From the NCBI GenBank assembly GCA_947044405.1, contig CAMRHE010000322.1, forward strand, positions 620,001-684,000: a stretch of 64,000 nucleotides of DNA, written 5' to 3'. Position numbers and translations under genes: made by a program. A model generated the notes under the pieces. The model did no database searches and was not told where the DNA came from. It saw only the letters and a list, made by a program, of their open reading frames with translations. The stretch is from Leptodactylus fallax. Its lineage: Eukaryota; Chordata; Amphibia; Anura; Leptodactylidae. Shown here piece after piece: positions 10,545 through 24,083 of the stretch (position 1 is its first letter; the number at the start of each line of letters is the position of its first letter).

Positions 10545-10910
10545 AGATGCCCTTTCATCACCTCAACAAACGACAGTTCTTGGCATCTGTTAATAGGCAG
10601 CACTCCACTGATTCCATTTGGATTTTTTTTTCTCACCATTCTCCCAACATTCCCGAGCAATCACTATTATTTTTGGTATCTGATATGACAGTTAGTTTTG
10701 GTATCTGTTATGCTATGCAGACGCTCTACTGTCAGGTGGACAGTGTAAGGCAGGAGGAGAGAAAGGGTCATGATTCAGAGCTCCAATGAGTGGCAGACAG
10801 TTTCAGAGCTCAGAATCACACCCCTTGTATGCTCCTGCCTGACACTGCCCACTTGACAAAAGACAAACTAAATAGTATAGGAGGCACAGAAACTAACAGT
10901 ACTGATTGCT
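10545..10910. mobile_element. T2-like TTAA MITE, partial
   Basis: Starts AGATGCCCTTTCATCACC directly after the TTAA that also ends the family K fragment, so the two elements share one target site. The centre is palindromic (GGGTCATGATTCAGAGCTC and GAGCTCAGAATCACACCCC), as in the copy at 7345. The right end is unclear. Confidence 0.55.
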
Positions 10911-11017
10911 CAGTGGAGGTTAGAGAATATTCCAACCGTGAAGGAATCAATGGAGCAGCATCTATTGAAGGATGCAAAGAGCTGGACTTGGCAGAGGTGG
11001 TGGAAGGTCCCTTCTAA

Positions 11018-11680
11018 CCCCTTAACGACACAGGACGCACTATTACGTCCTGTCCGCCTGGGTTTAACACAAATGGACGTAATAGTACATAGTGAGTGGG
11101 TGACAAAAAAATAACAGTGTGCTAAAAAAAATTAGTAAATGAATAAAGCCCCAAAAATGCCCCTTTCCTATATAAAATGAATTATTTTAAAAACAATTAA
11201 TCAAAACAATACATATTTGATATTGACACATCCGTAACAACCCATATAATAAAACTGAAACATTGTTTAATATGCATGATGAACGTCAGAAAAAAAACGC
11301 TGGAAGTAATGATTTTTCGTCATCTCGCCTCCAAAACAGTACCAATGTCACGCATCTCAGAAGATGGCGATACAAAAATAATTGATTTATGTCTCCAAAT
11401 GGGTTTTTGTTCTGCAACATTAGTAATGCATAAAGTATAATATAATAATATATAAATGTCATATGTCGGTATAAACTGCTGTTTGGGCACAACCAGGCAC
11501 AGAAGAGAAGGAAATCTACAGTATTTGGTTTTTGGAGCACAGTTTGGTTTTTAGAGGTCATGCCACTTTTGCAGAGCCCCTGAATTGCCAGTAAAGTGGA
11601 ATCCGCAAACATGTGACCCCACTTGGAATCTACACTCCTGAGGGGATTTATCAAGTGGCGTAGCAAGCATTTTTAACCGT
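11018..11680. mobile_element. TTAA element (family K), left-end fragment
   Basis: Begins CCCCTTAACGACACAGGACG after CTAA, matching the CCCCTT...-type ends of the complete elements at 35180 and 51952. ATTACGTCC motifs follow. Body non-coding, right end lost. Confidence 0.55.
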
Positions 11681-11689
11681 TGAGCATTG

Positions 11690-12130
11690 CATTAATTTAA
11701 TTTCCAGCTTTCCTTCTGTTTCAATTATACCTATAGGGAAACTGCCAGTGTTTCCATAGGTATAATTGACATATTGCAATTTTGAAAAACGGTTTTGGAA
11801 ATCGCAGCATTTCAGCTGCGGGTATTTTTCTGCAATGTGTGGATGAGATTCCCTAGAACTTTACAAGGACTGTAAAACACCACATTTTTTTGTCGCAGTG
11901 TTTACGCCTCATGGGGCTTCAGCCTGAAACTCATGTTTGTAACAAGCTTTGCTGTTTTTATGGTCACACATACTATGACCCACTTTGGTGTGATTTTGTT
12001 TCTAACACGAAGTCTACAGGAAAACAACTGTAAGGCCGGGGCCCAATGTTGCAAAAATGCAGTGTTTTGGCCACAGGGGAAACGCCGCTGTAAAAAATGC
12101 TGCATTTTACATTGTCTGTAAAGTGATTGG
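11690..12130. mobile_element. two Harbinger-like M1 MITE fragments
   Basis: About 11720-11935 is the right half of an M1 element (AATTATACCTATAGGG ... CATGGGGCTTCAGCC). About 12033-12130 is the left half of another (GGCCGGGGCCCAATGTTGC ... TGCATTTTACATTGTCTG). Neither has both ends. Confidence 0.5.
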
Positions 12131-12135
12131 GACAC

Positions 12136-12721
12136 TTTCTTTTTTTGTGTCCTTTTTGTACCACCTTCCTTTTTTCTTTTTTGTTTGCAAGGTCTTACCT
12201 TCTTTTTCCTGGGAGGTGACTTGGGAAGGCAGTGTATATGCTGCCTTACCACCTCCTTGTGTTCCAGGACCTAATCTTTTTTCTTCTTGGAGGCAGTATT
12301 TATCCTCCATTCTCTGGATAGTGGATCCGACTGGACAGAAGTGGTTTTACATCACTTCCTCCCTGTCACTCTGGACTATGGGCCCTGCCTCCGCCCTTAT
12401 CTGGGTGTAGACTTGGTGTTTACCTGAAGGGCAGAGGTGTTTCTGGTCTTCATCTCTGCCCTATCTCTTGGGACTTCCTTTTCCTTCAATTTCTTTGGGG
12501 GGTTCAGTTTCCTGGGCGTAGGTAGTTTTTATTTTTTTCACTTGCACCCTTAATCCCCAGGCTATGGCTCTAGTTCCTTCCTTTTTAGGTGGAGTTTGTA
12601 TCCTCCCCTTGCATTGGATTCTTGCTCTGTCGAAATCTGGCTTTTTTTTTTTTAATCTCTCTGGCAGTGTGGCTGTCCTCTTTGGAGCCATTGCCATATT
12701 TATATATAGATACATATATAA
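12136..12721. other. pyrimidine-rich non-coding DNA, perhaps a DIRS leader
   Basis: Strongly T- and C-rich on the plus strand, with no coding signature. The sequence flanking Tc1 element 2 on the other side continues directly into the DIRS remnant at 14430. This stretch may therefore be the element's 5' region, but I cannot show that from terminal repeats. Confidence 0.35.
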
Positions 12722-12723
12722 TA

Positions 12724-14323
12724 CAGTGGGGAAAAAAGTATTTAGTCAGCTACCAGTTGTGCAAGTTCTCTCACTTAAAAAGATGAGAGAGGTCTGTAAT
12801 TGACATCATAGGTAGACCTCAACTATGAGAGACAAAATGAGAAAACAAATACAGAAAATCACATTGTCTGATTTTTTTAAGAATTTATTTGCAAATTATG
12901 GTGGAAAATAAGTATTTGGTCACGTACAAACAAGCAAGATTACTGGCTCTCACAGACCTGTAACTTCTTCTTTAAGAGGTTCCTTTGTCCTCCACTCATT
13001 ACCTGTAGTAATGGCACCTATTTGAAATTGTTATCAGTAAAAAGGACACCTGTCCACAACCTCAAACAGTCACACTCCAAACTCCACTATGATGAAGACC
13101 AAAGAGCTGTGGAAGGACACCAGATACAAAATTGTAGACCTGCACCAGGCTTAGAAGACTGAATCTGCAATAGGCAAGCAGCTTGATGTGAAGAAATCAA
13201 CTGTGGGATCAATAATTAGAAAATGGAAGACATACAAGACCACTGATAATCTCCCTTGATCAGGAACTCCACGCAAGATCTCACCCCATGGGGTCAAAAT
13301 GATCACAAGAACAGTAAGCAAAAATCCCAGAACCACACGGGGGGACCTAGTGAATGACTTGCAGAAAGCTGGGACTAACATAACAAAGGCTACCATCAGT
13401 AACACACTACACCGCCAGGGACTCAGATCCTGCAGTGCCAGACGTGTCCCCCTGCTTAAACCAGTACATATCCGGGCCCGTCTGAAGTTTGCTAGAGAGC
13501 ATTTGTATGTTCCAGAAGAGTATTGGGAGAATGTCATATGGTCAGATGAAACCAAAGTAGAACTGTTTGGTAGAAACATAACTCATCGTGTTTGGAGGAG
13601 AGTGAATGCTGAGTTGCATCCAAAGAACACCATACCTACTGTGAAGCATGGGGTGGCAACATCATGCTTTGGGGCTGTTTCTCTGCAAAGGGACCAGGAC
13701 GACTGATCCGTGTACATGAAAGAATGAATGGGGCCATGTATCGTGGGATTTTGAGTGCAAACCTCCTTCCATCAGCAAGGGCATTGAAGGTGAAACGTGT
13801 CTGGGTCTTTCAGCATGACAATGATCCCAAGCACACCGCCAGGGCAACGAAGGAGTGGCTTCATAAGAAGCATTTCAAGGTCCTGGAGTGGCCTAGCCAG
13901 TCTCCAGATCTCAACCGCATAGAAAACCTTTGGAGGGAGTTGAAAGTCTGTGTTGCCCAGCAACAGCCCCAAAACATCACTGCTCTAGAGGAGATCTGCA
14001 TGGAGGAATAGGCCAACATACCAGCAACAGTGTATGCCAACCTTGTGAAGACTTAGAGAAAATGTTTGACCTCTGTCGTTGCCAACAAAGGATATATAAC
14101 AAAGTATTGAATGAACTTTTGTTATTGACCAAATACTTATTTTCCACCATAATTTGCAAATAAATTCTTAAAAAATCAGACAATGTGATTTTCTGGTTTT
14201 GTTTTCTCATTTTGTCTCTCATAGTTGAGGTCTACCTATGATGTCAATTACAGGCCGGCCTCATCTTTTTAAGTGGGAGAACTTGCACAATTGGTGGCTG
14301 ATTAAATACTTTTTTCCCCACTG
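12724..14323 (+). mobile_element. Tc1-like transposon 2 (family alpha), full length
   Basis: Complete 1600-bp element bounded by TA dinucleotides (12722-12723 and 14324-14325). Terminal repeats begin CAGTGGGGAAAAAAGTATTT and end ...CCCCACTG, with long inverted similarity including ATTTTCCACCATAATTTGC. Same family as transposon 1; this copy has both ends but a broken gene. Confidence 0.95.
13089..14110 (+). pseudogene. Tc1-like transposase, inactivated
   Basis: Colinear with the intact ORF at 5235-6257 but broken. In-frame stops lie near 13152 (TAG), 13257 (TGA, where the intact copy has an arginine), 14010 and 14055, and there is a frameshift near 13650 just before the glycine-rich motif. 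The remaining pieces still encode [14 protein letters not shown] and SPDLNRIEN, so the DD34E catalytic residues are visible, with N-P-I-E changed to N-R-I-E. Not functional. Confidence 0.93.
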
Positions 14324-14429
14324 TATATATAGCTATATTTTTTTATCTCTGCTATTTTTGCTAAGCCTTGTAATTACAACTTTAGATACCGCACGTTACT
14401 TTAATTTTATTTCTTTTCTGAACATGCAT

Positions 14430-17400
14430 CCTCAGCTGGGTCAGACAGGAGAGAGTCTAGCGGTAGGAAAACTTCATCCAAGTGCAAGCATATTGCTTGT
14501 GTTGACTGTGAGATTCCTCTCCCTCATGGATAGGAGTTTAATTGATGCCGTCAATGCCGTCATAGACCTAACAAGGAACTGTCTATTAGGGATGTTGTAG
14601 TCTGGGTAAAAGACTACATTCAAGATTTCATAAAGGAATTATAAGAGTCTATCACCCCGTTTATTCCGTATCCAGATCCAGACATCAGTTACGAGTCAGT
14701 AAGCGATCTAGCTCTGTTATGGTTTCTTATGAGGGTTACCAGATTCTGGATGAAACCACTACTTCCTCAGGTGAGGAGGATGAAGATGCAGTGAAAGTCT
14801 ACTTTACTATTTAAAAAAATCCAGAAATTTTTAAAATCCATTCAGTCAGGTGACCAGGATGTTGAACAAAGGGAAGCTCCAGCATCCACCTCTAGGGTGT
14901 ATAGGGCCTTCAAAGAGGACAGTGCTTTAGAAAAAGCAATGACAATTGAATGGAAGCATCCTGAAAAAACGTATGTGCTCTCTAGGAGATTAAAAAATAT
15001 ATTTCCTATTCAGGAAGAGCAGTTTGATAGTGGGGTATTTCATCCATGGTGGATATGACCGTAGCCAAATTGTCCAAATACACCATCCTTCCAGCTGATG
15101 ATGAATCTAATCTACAGATCCGTGCATTTAATGCTCTCTTAGATGTGCCTATTCTGCTGCATCCACACAGTGCTCTGTAGCTGTTGCTTCCAGTAAGGTC
15201 GCAAGAAAACTGCATAACGATCTTCAGCAGCTCTAAGAGGACATTGATTCTGGTGTCCCTAGGTCTCACCTGCTCTCTTAATTTAAGAATATTAAACTGG
15301 CAACAGATTTCCTCTGTGATGCCTCTACCAAGCAGGTTTAAACTTTCAGCCAAGTCAATGGCCCTTTTTACAGTGGCTGCACAGCCCTTGTGGCTTAAAC
15401 CCTGCGTAACTGACAATGTATGTACGTTAAACTGACTTATGATCTAGGGAAACTTTCAGCTGGACAAGATTATGGAAGGACCGGAAAGTGAAAATCTCTC
15501 TCCCCCAGTCCTTTTGCAGGCAGAGAGAAGACGGATCATCTTGTTCCAGGCACCAGGAAGAAGTAGGTTCCCTGAACATGACAATTTCTCTTCCTCCACT
15601 CAGGAAAGAAAGAGTCATCGCAAAATTTTTTCTGTACCTCGGCTGATTCCTATCAGGACTCTCATGAGAGCTGTTGGACTCATGACAACTGCTGTAAACA
15701 TGGTTCCCTGAGCCCTGTGGCACCTTCAAACTTTACAGACAGAGGTCTTAAACATCTAGAACTGAAACCCCAGTGGTCTAGACAAGTGCTTTCTGTCCAA
15801 GGAGGTACATTTGCCCCTCAAATGGTGGAGTCAACTCAAAGACGAAAAGGCCGTGGTTCAACCTCCTTGGACCTTGTTAACTACAGATGCATCCTTCATG
15901 GGATGGAGAACCCATCTGTATGGTATTCCAATATATGGCTACTGGAACAGTCTCAATAAACTGATGTAATCAAATCTGAGAGAGCTCAGTGCTGTTCATG
16001 TAACACTTCTGTAATTTTCTCAGCTGATCAGAAAGCTGTACGAGTAAAGTTAGACAATATGATTAGTCAGGTACATCAACAAGCAGGGATACACTCAATC
16101 TCAACCACTCCTCCGAGAGGTAGGAATGATTCTTGCATGGGCAGATAAGAACCTTTCCCAACTTTCAGTAGTTCACATTTGGTTGAACAGGCACCTCCCT
16201 CTTCCTAGAGAGTGGTATCTCAATCTGATGATCTTCCATATCACTGCGATGTGTGGAAAACTAGAGATAAATCTCATGGTGTCAAGGTTCAATGCCAAGG
16301 TAGTGAAGTTCTAATCTCTATATCCGGAGGAAAATCCCTTGGCAGTAGATTCTCTGTCCTGTTTCCATGATAGCAAGGGTATTGATAAAAATCAGGCAAG
16401 ACTAGGCCACTGTAATAGCCATCATACTGTTCTAGCAAAACAGGTTGAGGTTTTTCCAACATCTTCAGATGATTTGTAGGAATTATTAAAGACTTCCTCT
16501 AGTGCAGAATTTGGTGTCTCAGGACTCTCAGCTTTGCCCAGACCTGAAGAGATTCAAAATTACAGCCTGGAGGTTGATCAATCCCTATTACAATCTAGAG
16601 GACTCTCTGATGCTGTTCTGAATACTCTTTCCCACTCTAGAGTGGAATCCACCAAGAGAGCCTACGCCGGGATAAAGAAGACCTTGGAGACCTGTAGTCT
16701 ATGAAGGGAATTAATAGTAATGATCCCGATCTCAGTAACATTCTGTAGTTTCTTCAGGACAGCTTGAACAAAGGATTCAGTGTCTCAACTTTGCAAGTCC
16801 AGACCTCAGCTATGTCTGCCTTTCTAGTCAGGCATTTATCCCAGGAACCTCTAACCCTTAACGTGACCTTTCTGTAGTCCTGAAGGGTTTATGTTCCCCT
16901 CCATTTGAACCCCTGGAGGAGGTTGATTTGAAATATCCCTCTTTCAAAGTCTCATTCCTGTTGGCCATAACATCTGCAAGAGAATAGGAGAACTTCAGGT
17001 TCTGTCTTTAGTGGATCCATACATACATTTCCTTCCAGAGTTCTTTTCAGATTTCAGATTTTCCTGACCTTTACTACCCAAATCCAAGTTTCAAAGAGGA
17101 ACTTAATCTCCATTCCTTGGATCTGAAGAGATGCCTGAGAATATATCTAGACAGGTCTAGTGACTTTAGAAGATCTGAAAATCTGCTAATCCAGGCAAAA
17201 TCAAAGGACTGAAGACCTCAAAGCCTACTCTATCCCATTGGAGCAGGGAAGCTATCAGTATCTCTTTTGTGTCCCCAAATTTGGCCCCTCCTCAATTTGT
17301 GATCCCATTCTACTAGATCACTTTCAACTTCATGGGCTGAGAGAAATCTAGTTCCACTAGATCAGATTTGCAGTATAGCTTCTTGGCGCACTCATTTGAG

Positions 17401-17790
17401 CATTGTCAACCATTATAGGTTGAATTCCCAATTTATGAAAGCCACCATTTGGGCAGTCAGTCTTGAATTATGTAACTCAAGAGGACCCTCCCAATAGGGT
17501 TACTACTTGCTGGTTTCCCAGATTGTGTTGCTTGTAGGATGTAAGGGAAGCATTGATTACTAATTGTACTCTGTTTTCCTTTAGTTCTAACAGCAGCACA
17601 AGTCTCCCTTTCCTTAGTGGTAGAATTATTCTTCATAAAAAACATAGTGGGTGGGGTTTAGTCCCTACTTATAGGCTTAGAGGGAGTGGGTATAATTGAT
17701 TGGTTTAATTTGTAAAAATTATATCTGCGCTACCAATACATAGGAGCAGATATACCCCATATTGTGCTGCTGTTAGGACTAAGGAAAAAC
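14430..17790 (+). pseudogene. DIRS-like tyrosine-recombinase retrotransposon, decayed
   Basis: Three colinear protein regions can be read through many stops and frameshifts. At about 14470-15430 a DIRS gag-like stretch shows CKHIACVDCEIPLP, WVKDYIQDFIKEL and, near 15300-15400, SRFKLSAKSMALFTVAAQPLW. At about 15800-16320 an RNase H-like region shows WTLLTTDAS and LREVGMILAWAD..LSQLSVVHI. At about 16560-17460 a tyrosine-recombinase region has LSDAVLNTLSHSRVESTKRAY and ends in LDQICSIASW...NHYRL, with the expected catalytic tyrosine at 17414-17416. Most of the reverse transcriptase before the RNase H is missing. Past the coding part, CTAACAGCAGCACAAG (about 17586) and TTGTGCTGCTGTTAG (about 17762) form an inverted pair, in keeping with the inverted or split repeats of DIRS elements. 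Family recognition is from memory. Confidence 0.75.
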
Positions 17791-17964
17791 AGATTAATGT
17801 TAGAGAAACAATACTTATCTCTTTGTGAACAACAACAAAGAATTCAATTTGTTTAAAAAAAAAAATCTGGTATGTAGCATATGAAGGGAATATTTGTGAT
17901 AATGTAGTGAATACTATTAAAGCTGCATATGTACCTGGACATTATGGATAACTGAAGACCCTAA

Positions 17965-18250
17965 GGCTAAGGCCACACAGGACAGGTCTGCTGTTGGATT
18001 CTCATACCACGTATGAGAAAAGTGAATCATTTAATTTGAAGCACAACACTCTGATCTACTACTGTGTTTTTCCCATGAAACAGTTGCCTTATTCATGTCA
18101 GTGTTTTGCATCAGTATTTGTAGTCTTTTCGCCTAGTTTTGGATTACAAAAAGATAAGATATAATGGAGAGATTTGCACCTGTTCTCTGTTTTTGATCCA
18201 CTCATGGTTTTGTTAACACTGATGCAAAACACTGGCGTGTGAATACAGTC
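17965..18250. mobile_element. possible Harbinger-like MITE
   Basis: TAA is followed by GGCTAAGGCCACACAGG, a plausible Harbinger-type end. The centre is partly palindromic (AGTGTTTTGCATCAGT and ACTGATGCAAAACACT). The right terminus is not clear. Confidence 0.4.
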
Positions 18251-18283
18251 TCTCTCCCTATATACATTCCACAGCATAATTAA

Positions 18284-18682
18284 AGGAAGTCTAGCACCTC
18301 CTCCAAGCATACTCAACTATCTACATCATGTTACAAAGCAGATTACAGTGATAAATATATCTGTTATGTATTTCACTTTTGTAGCACTGCTTTTACTGCT
18401 CAAACCCCTACTACCTTCTACCTGCATAACCATTTGTAGTGGGAGTTAATCCTCCCTCTGCTACAAAATCACCCATCCTACCTAAGCAGCAAGAGTAGTG
18501 CTCCTAAGGCTGAAGGCCCGCTACCAGTGCACTGACTGCCTCATTTACATAAGACATCAAAGTTGTTTTTCTCCATCTACAAAAATGACATACATAACAA
18601 AGATAAGTTGTTTATCACTGTAATGTGCTCTGTAACATGGTGGTGACAGTTACATATGCTTGGGGGAGATGGCAGACTCCCT
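18284..18682. mobile_element. T2-like TTAA MITE (399 bp)
   Basis: Flanked by TTAA at 18280-18283 and 18683-18686. Ends AGGAAGTCTAGCACC and GGCAGACTCCCT, with further inverted similarity inside (CCTCCAAGCATA / TATGCTTGGGGG, GTTACAAAGCA). Matches the TTAAAGGRR pattern of Xenopus T2 MITEs. Confidence 0.8.
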
Positions 18683-18755
18683 TTAAGTAAAACTGTTCTT
18701 TGGCACTTGCTTAAATGTTATTTCAGTATAGACATTAATGGGTTGATAGGATATA

Positions 18756-20366
<1,611 letters not shown>

Positions 20367-20812
20367 TACAATACCATAAATGTGTGATTGGGGCTCAGGG
20401 TTTGTCAACCTTTTATTATTTTTTTTTTTTGACAACTGATCGAAAACTTCACAGATAATTTTTATGGAAGGGTTGGAAAACCATAATGATAAAAAGTAAT
20501 GAGTAGTCAGCTCACGATACTGATATGAGCAGCATTCACTGCGAATGGCACTGTAAATGATAATTACAGTTGCAATTTGCACAAGTACCTTACTTTTGGT
20601 GTCTGGACACAGGATTTCTGTAAAGAGAGGTTGAGGCAATGCTAGTTACATCACCTCTGGCCTTTTAGCAGCCCACTTTTAGATGCAATTTCCTGAACGA
20701 TTCAAGATTTACCTGTGTGCTTCATCGCACTGGTCAACACCCTATCACTTTTTCTGAATCCGCAGGGACAAAGTCTTATGTTTTTTCCAGTATACCTGTG
20801 GATATGTCTTAA

Positions 20813-21470
20813 AGGGATTCTATCATTGGGGAAACATGTTTTTAACTGAAGCCACGTCATAATAGCCTTTATAAAAGGCTATTCTTCTCCTACCTTTGTT
20901 GTTTCACTCCTTGCTGCCGTTTAGAAGAAATGCACAGAGGGCGTTCCCCCAGTGCTGAAACTGCAGAGGGGGCTTCCCCCAGTGCGCCCCTCAGACACAT
21001 TTTTGAACTTACCGCGCCGCCTCTCTTGTTCTTTAGCAGACGCCTCTTCTTGACGTCATCCTTGTGCGAGTCTTCGTTCGGCCATTTTCCTGTGGCCTAT
21101 TACATACAGCGCATGCAGTACACTCGTGTAATAGGCCACAGGAAAATGGCAGAATGGCACAGTCAAGGCATGTCTCCCGAACGAAGGATGACGTCAAGAA
21201 GAGGCGTCTGCTAAAGAAGAAGAGAGGCGCCCCGGTAAGTTCAAAAATGCGTTTGAGGAGAGCACTGGGGGACGCCCCTTGTGCAGTTTCAGCACTGGGG
21301 GAACGCCCGCTGTGCATTCTGAAGACTAATTTGCATAAAGATAAAAATCAACATTTCTTCTATACGGCGGCGAGGAGCGCAACAACAAAGGTAGGAGAAG
21401 AATAGCCTTTATAAAGGCTATTGCGGTGTGGCTTCAGTTAAAAACATTTTTCCCCAATGATAGAATCCCT
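20813..21470. mobile_element. T2-like TTAA MITE, 658-bp near-palindrome
   Basis: TTAA at 20809-20812 and 21471-21474. Ends AGGGATTCTATCATTGGGG and CCCCAATGATAGAATCCCT. Almost the whole element pairs with itself: AATAGCCTTTATAAA, CCCAGTGCTGAAACTGCA, GACGCCTCTTCTTGACGTCA and GGCCATTTTCCTGTGGCC each recur inverted on the other arm. The apparent ORFs on both strands are mirror images produced by the palindrome. Confidence 0.88.
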
Positions 21471-21474
21471 TTAA

Positions 21475-22280
21475 ATGTCTAAGATGGAGATACCCCTTTA
21501 AACCTTTGTATATTTGATATATCCTGTATATATATGCCATAAGTATCACCAACTCTTCTCAACCTTATAAAAAATCTTCATGTTTGTAAATAACTACAGT
21601 ACAGGTAGTACCCATCACTCTCACAGCTCTCCCATCCTGAATGCTACCAGTAAAGGTCAAATATTGTCTCTCATTCATTCCTATTATAATCCAGCCCCAT
21701 CTGGAACGCATACTGTACGTAAGTACTTTCTATTCCATTTCATGGAATTGTGTGTCTCCCAGGGGCATAGCCATAAGTGGTTCAGAGGTAGCAATCACTA
21801 CTAATCCCCGGCCTGAGGAGGCCCAAAGGACTCTACAACAAAAGACAACACACCAGTATTCTAGATAGCACAGGTAATTGGAGGCCCTCTTACAAATTTT
21901 GCACTAGGGCCCAGGAGCTTCAGGTTATGCCTCCGTTTTGTCTCTCATCTCAGCAAAATGGTAAGCACAAAGCAAATTTTGCATCGCAAAACCCATATAA
22001 AAAACTCAATCAACAAAGTACAGATCACTATTAAAGAATTTAGTGTAATACTGAATCAGTTTATGGTATAATATGCATACAAGTAGTTGACACAATGAAA
22101 ATTAATTTAATTTTACAGTAAATGTGTTTTACTGTACCTTTAGTGTTTAGCAAAATAATAAACCCCTGATTGTAATAGGTCAATCACTGATATCAGGGGC
22201 AGAAACAAAATGTATAGATATAATTAATGGACACTTAATAATTAACCTTTTTTTCATTCAACTTTTACATTTAGGCAGCT
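21475..22280. other. no gene; unassigned DNA
   Basis: AT-rich, with only short ORFs lacking motifs. Nothing to annotate. Confidence 0.45.
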
Positions 22281-22390
22281 TTTTCAAAGTGGATTTTTTT
22301 CTGCAGTGTGTGGATGGGATTAGGCAGAATCTCATTCACTTTGCAGGTACTGTAATATGCAGCTTTTTTTCACAACATGGGGCTTTAGCC
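22281..22390. mobile_element. Harbinger-like M1 MITE, right-end fragment
   Basis: Contains TTTTCTGCAGTGTGTGGATGG and ends ACATGGGGCTTTAGCC, the M1 right terminus. It directly abuts the TTAA MITE that follows. Confidence 0.6.
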
Positions 22391-22393
22391 AAA

Positions 22394-22749
22394 AGGGGTT
22401 TTCCAGGCTAAAAAATATATCACATCGATGGGGGTCAGACATCTGACACCCGCTCCCCTTCGATGACTTGTTCTCAGCAGCTGATACACAGAGAATGAGG
22501 CAAGAAACGCGCTGCTCTCTGTGAAGTGGTTGAATAGAGTCACTGCAACTTAGCTCCCAAACTGATCTGCAGTAACCTGGTCTGGCCACTACACAGAGAA
22601 CACAGGTTTCTGCTTCCAGCTTCATTCCTTGTGTATCAGCTGCTGAGAACAGCTGATATGTGGGAGAGACGTATGATGGGCTCCATGATCTGATATTGAT
22701 GACCTGTCCTTAAAATAGGTCATCAATATTTTTAGCCTAGAAAACAACC
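22394..22749. mobile_element. T2-like MITE (left TTAA degraded)
   Basis: Ends AGGGGTTTTCCAGGCTAAAA and TTTTAGCCTAGAAAACAACCT; the right end is followed by TTAA (22750-22753), while the left flank reads CCAA. The inside is palindromic around GTATCAGCTGCTGAGAACAGC. The part near 22690-22730 holds a TGATATTGATGACCTGTCC motif. Confidence 0.7.
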
Positions 22750-22894
22750 TTAACAGATCTTTTACTACTTTTGTATTTGTATATACATCATGATGCCATA
22801 TGTCATTGGTGATTCAATTTAAAATCAAACAACATTAGCATTATTTATAATATGTAAAGTAGGCAATTTACATAAAGGTAGAATTAATCTTCAT

Positions 22895-23068
22895 TTAGTT
22901 AACAATAGTTTCAAAAGTTGGGAGGAATATCTTCAGCTGTAGAAGTTCTGTTATTGGTTGTTTTCTGTCTTGGTAAAAATCCAGTCCTGTGAGCAATTCA
23001 ACATCTCGCACACGAGCGGCATGAGCCTTAAGCCTCTCCTCAACCCATTCTTCCACTGGTTTAGCATC
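22895..23068 (-). CDS. ENPP3: ENPP3-like gene, last coding exon
   Basis: Encodes the final 57 residues, [20 protein letters not shown]... to ...LPTFETIVN, and the TAA stop at 22895-22897. ENPP3 is a type II membrane glycoprotein that hydrolyses extracellular nucleotides and nucleotide sugars; this exon is the end of its C-terminal nuclease-like domain. [15 protein letters not shown] and LPTFET are close to the ENPP3 C-terminus as I recall it, more so than to ENPP1. The acceptor is TTTCCAG|GAT at 23069, phase 0, joining the exon at 32771-32927 across a 9.7-kb intron. No canonical AATAAA is visible in the ~145 bp between the stop and the MITE at 22749, so the 3' end of the transcript is undefined. 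Confidence 0.88.
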   Translation of the reverse strand, partial: DAKPVEEWVEERLKAHAARVRDVELLTGLDFYQDRKQPITELLQLKIFLPTFETIVN

Positions 23069-23752
23069 CTGGAAAGCCAAAAACAGATAAATGAAATAGC
23101 TACTACTTTAATACATCACTTAGTTTTGACTAGAACATTGGCTAATTATGAAATAGTATAATAAGTAGGTAGTAATAAGTGTCTCTAATAGACTCATTGG
23201 ATAAACAAGGAACTGCAACGTAATCTTGTAAAAAGGTGACAGAAGAGAAATTGAGGTTAGCATGTTGATATTTATTAGCATATTGCTAAACAGCCCTCAT
23301 TGATGGTTCTTACTTGCACCATTTTGTAGAAGTTTTCTCTAGAAGTATCACCGCCAAAATGCTCTTCTGATTGTGAAAAAGCATAGTGATAGAATAAATT
23401 TTATTACCAATTTCCATATGAACAGGGCTGTGTTACTCTTTAGAGTGCATGAACCTGTTTGATATGCTGCAAGGGTGGATACTGTGAATCTGATACAATG
23501 TAAATCCCAATAATTTCTATGTCGTTGGGTTCTTAAGATTATTTGTAGCCACTTTACGGGATGGGGGATCTGAAAGTGTGTCCACCACTATTTTCAAGAA
23601 GACCAAATCTTCACCAGAGCTCCTAAATTCTACTCTCTTGTTTTAGAAAATGGTGAAGTTATCTACTTACAGAGACCAGAGTTACAAAGGTACAGCTTAC
23701 CATAGTCAGAGAGAGTCAGAAGATCACTTGTGAATTTTTTAAAGTTACTTGC

Positions 23753-24045
23753 TAAAGGGACTTTCCAGTATTTTTATATGGCCTATAATTAGGACACCTG
23801 GCTCCACGCCAAACAGGTGTTCAAGTCTGCTGCTTGGCCTATTACTATACAGTGTACAGAGTCAGAAGCAGATGCCATTGTATAGTGGCAGAGTTGTGCT
23901 ATTGCAGCTCAACTCCCATTAATTTCAAAGGAAGCAGACCTGCAGTAATACTGCACAGCCCTATTGTAAAGTTCCAAACATTTGATTGGTGAAGGGCCCT
24001 GGTGTCAATCTCCCACTGCTCAGATATTGATATTCCATTCTAATC
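23753..24045. mobile_element. T2-like MITE fragment in the ENPP3 intron
   Basis: Starts CTAAAGGGACTTTCCAGTATT, a degraded TTAAAGGGG end, and contains sequence resembling the 22394 copy (CAGATATTGATATTCC near its end). The right terminus is lost. Confidence 0.45.
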
Positions 24046-24083
24046 ATAAATCTTCAAAAAATAATCTCATAAAACATATTTAA

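Noticed and set aside
15006..15416. 136-codon minus-strand ORF
   Set aside because: It lies antisense to the DIRS gag-like region, whose similarity is on the plus strand.
20930..21405. 94- to 113-codon ORFs on both strands
   Set aside because: They are mirror images of each other caused by the T2 palindrome; no domain and no splice context.
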